The notes under the pieces are model-generated. The model ran no database searches, was not told the origin of the DNA, and saw only the letters and a program-made list of their open reading frames with translations. From Ascidia mentula (lineage: Eukaryota > Chordata > Ascidiacea > Phlebobranchia > Ascidiidae): a DNA stretch of 64,000 nucleotides. The DNA lies in the NCBI GenBank assembly GCA_947561715.1, contig OX387204.1:253001-317000 (forward strand), given 5' to 3'. Positions within the stretch are counted from its first letter, which is position 1. Every line of letters begins with the position of its first letter. Position numbers and translations under genes: made by a program. This document shows, piece after piece, positions 61,690 to 64,000 of this stretch.

Positions 61690-64000
61690 AGTCCCTCGTC
61701 TCCAGCTGGAAACTTTAACAGGAGATCATCCCGAAGACAGAGATCTTGAAAACCCGATCACAAAATACAAAACTTTCCACACTCCAGGTTCAAAATCCAC
61801 TGTAAGTTGGGGAACTCCCCACTCACAACCCTACGCTTTGACGAAGAAAGACGTTGAATTTGGTGGAACAGTTTACAGACCTTGCACTCATCTTGGCCAC
61901 AAGCGTCCCAACTCTCAAAGACAACAACGGAATGTTTGTACATATACCAACTTTCCTTCTTGTTTTCCTATAATTTTACAATACAGATTATAATTAGCAC
62001 ATTTTTATATTCTACCTCTATTTGCTATTATTTTATGTGTAGCATACCCCAGTATATGACTGGGACTTTAATGAAGTTGATTTGTTTTACAGCCGATAAC
62101 ACATGAGGAGGTGAATGAACGGAAATTTGTGCAATCTCCGAAACACAAGGAACATCGTCCAGTAAACAAACAGGACGAGTCAAGCGGACAAGATAACAGT
62201 CCGAAGAATAAAATAAATTCCTTGAAATTTGACCCTCACCAAGTGAAGATTGTAAAGGCAGTAAATATGTAGTATATGATCCTATATATTTTATTTGCAT
62301 TTTAGGAAGAAAAATCTAAAAAGAAAATGGTGAAATCCCCAAGACAACAGAAAGGTATCAACATCAACCCAAAAGTATCTTATCAAAATCATTTTTTATA
62401 TTGTTTTCAGTCCAAGTAAAATCTCCCCCGAGAAAAGGAGAATATTGGTATGTGGAAGATCACCTCAAACCCAAACCTCCATCTCCAGAGGTGGGTGTTT
62501 GTGTTACGAAAGCACTACAGGAGACTAATGTTTGTTATTCAGCCTGAAGAAACTGGTTACACAATCGACGAGTTGGCTCAGATGCAAGCTGAGAACACAA
62601 GCGAGCCTTACACTGGATTGCATGGAGCACGAAAGACTGCAGCAGTATGTTGCAGATTTGATAAAAATTTAATTTTTTTAACTTTTAAAAATACTGTGTT
62701 CTACTCTTATTTTTAGGTACAATTTATTTTATGCATGTTTAAAAATAATTGAAAGATAAAGCAGACCTAAATCCCTTACAAATGTGGGCATACAATTATT
62801 GTACAAATATTTTAATTTTTCTTTTTTTTTAAAATCATAAACTACAATTTAGGAGGATGATTTAGCAAAAAAGCAAAAAGAAGAAATTATGGAGCAGGTT
62901 CTCGTGGACCAACTGTCTCGTCATGTGATCAGTGATGTGGAACAAGATCGAGACCCAGCTCGTCAGAACCCTGCAGACCCCTCATCCGCTTTTAACACTG
63001 CCCCCATCCGGTTTCGCTCTCGTCGACTCCATGACACCAAGTAAATATATTTTGTATTTAAAGACGCAAAGTAATTATTGGCTTTTAATGCTTTTAATTT
63101 TATCTTTTAAATTTTTATTTTTATCACTGTGTTTAGAATCAGGCTCAGTTTGTGGCACAATGTTTTTTCTGGCATCATTAAGATAAATGTTTAAACCAAG
63201 CATGGTTTTGGGCATGTGCTGAGTTTGAATAATAAATACTTCTATTTACAGGGTCAGTACAGTTGGGGCAGTGACTGAAACAAAGTTGAAGGATCGAATC
63301 ACATTCGGAGCTCGAGTTTTGACACAAAATGGCCGGGATGCACTACGAGATTTGTTCGGTTTTTATTTTCACACTGATCAGACACTGACTGTCTACGAAT
63401 ATCGAATGTTTGGTAAAAAGTGAGTATTTTTTTATAAACCTTGTGGAATCCTGCTTCTAAATTTTTTTTTTTAATTTGCTTTTTTAATATAATGTTGTAT
63501 TTAGCACAAACAAAGCACTGCCGGTGATTGACCGTGGAAAATATAATCACATGGTTGGGAGAAGGAAGGGAAAAAGTTATCGAGCTGAGGATTTTCAAGT
63601 TGGAAAAAACCTGAGTTTTAAAACTTCAAGTCAAGCCAGCTTGCCAGACTCAATGAAAACAAGGTTTTAAACCCTTAACAAATGTGTTTAAATTGTTTTG
63701 TAATTATTAATTAGATCTCTCTTTGTAAGTGGAGCCTGGCAAAGTAAAACATTTTTCACATTATTTCTGTTAATGATATCTTCTGATTATCCACCAAAGT
63801 TCATAACTTCAGTTTTACATTTGCTTGATGTCTCTTAAAATTACAAAACCTGGTGCATTATGGGAAAAACTTTGAGCTCTGTGTTTTTTGATTTTGTAAT
63901 TTTATTTCACACAGCCCAGTTATCCTGCTCCGGATTTATGAAACAAGTTCTTCATCTTCCTCCTCGTCGAACTGGGACATTCCCTCAAGTGATCGTGATG
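61690..64000 (+). CDS. CAPS2: CAPS2 (calcyphosine-2), N-terminal part
   Basis: Incomplete at both ends: the start exon was not found and the gene runs off the window. Exons seen: 61690-61933, 62093-62251, 62306-62354, 62411-62490, 62543-62644, 62853-63040, 63252-63419, 63505-63663 and 63915-beyond 64000. The early part is disordered and basic (KSKKKMVKSPRQQK). The later part is the conserved CAPS2 DM10-like segment: RDLFGFYFHTDQTLTVYEYRMFGKK, GRRKGKSYRAEDFQVG and SLPDSMKT. The calcium-binding EF-hands would lie to the right, outside the window. CAPS2 is an EF-hand protein whose N-terminal module resembles those of ciliary proteins; a cilium role is inferred. The last visible exon has an eight-serine run. 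Confidence 0.9.

Overview
The window is eukaryotic and almost certainly from a solitary tunicate, most likely Ciona-like. It is AT-rich, with compact multi-exon genes, short introns (GT-AG plus two AT-AC introns) and small intergenic gaps. It carries single copies of gene families that vertebrates hold as paralogue groups: one AGO, one diaphanous formin, one NDFIP and one Slc11. The chordate gene content (CRB3-like, CAPS2, ZMAT2, SUPT20H) fits a tunicate. Species was inferred from these features and not by database search.

Layout, left to right. 26-994 (-) 5' part of GMPPA. 1282-3315 (-) ATG7 in one exon. 3788-5846 (+) ZMAT2. 7054-8403 (-) AP4M1 in one exon. 8999-10813 (-) an SLC11A2/NRAMP metal transporter. 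11668-13441 (+) NDFIP. 15597-28926 (+) a diaphanous-type formin with FH1, FH2 and DAD, two U12-type AT-AC introns, three candidate 3' coding exons, a non-autonomous hAT element and a 42-bp minisatellite. 29509-29949 (-) CHCHD2/10. 31171-33375 (+) a secreted cysteine-rich protein with a bacterial-type M15 D-Ala-D-Ala peptidase domain. 33712-45181 (-) SUPT20H (SAGA subunit) in 21 exons, whose 5.5-kb fourth intron contains an opposite-strand LRR-Ig receptor gene (40554-43906). 49363-49626 (+) a small CRB3-like Crumbs protein. 50781-52397 (-) a three-exon coiled-coil protein I cannot name. 54041-60277 (-) Argonaute in 19 exons with an intact slicer tetrad. 61690-64000 (+) the start of calcyphosine-2 (CAPS2), which runs off the right edge.

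The genes are mostly unrelated housekeeping functions: autophagy, AP-4 trafficking, metal uptake, Nedd4 adaptors, actin nucleation, SAGA transcription, RNA silencing and cilium-associated CAPS2. Several pairs are head-to-head with short shared promoters: ATG7/ZMAT2, SLC11A2/NDFIP, CHCHD2/M15 and AGO/CAPS2. Exon boundaries were worked out by hand from splice consensus, reading-frame phase and remembered protein families. The summed coding lengths of DIAPH (each of three ends), SUPT20H, AGO, the LRR-Ig gene and the M15 gene all stay in frame, which supports the models. Most points to check concern the M15 peptidase, the two U12 introns, the alternative formin tails, the nested receptor gene and the strong excess of the palindrome TGACGTCA.
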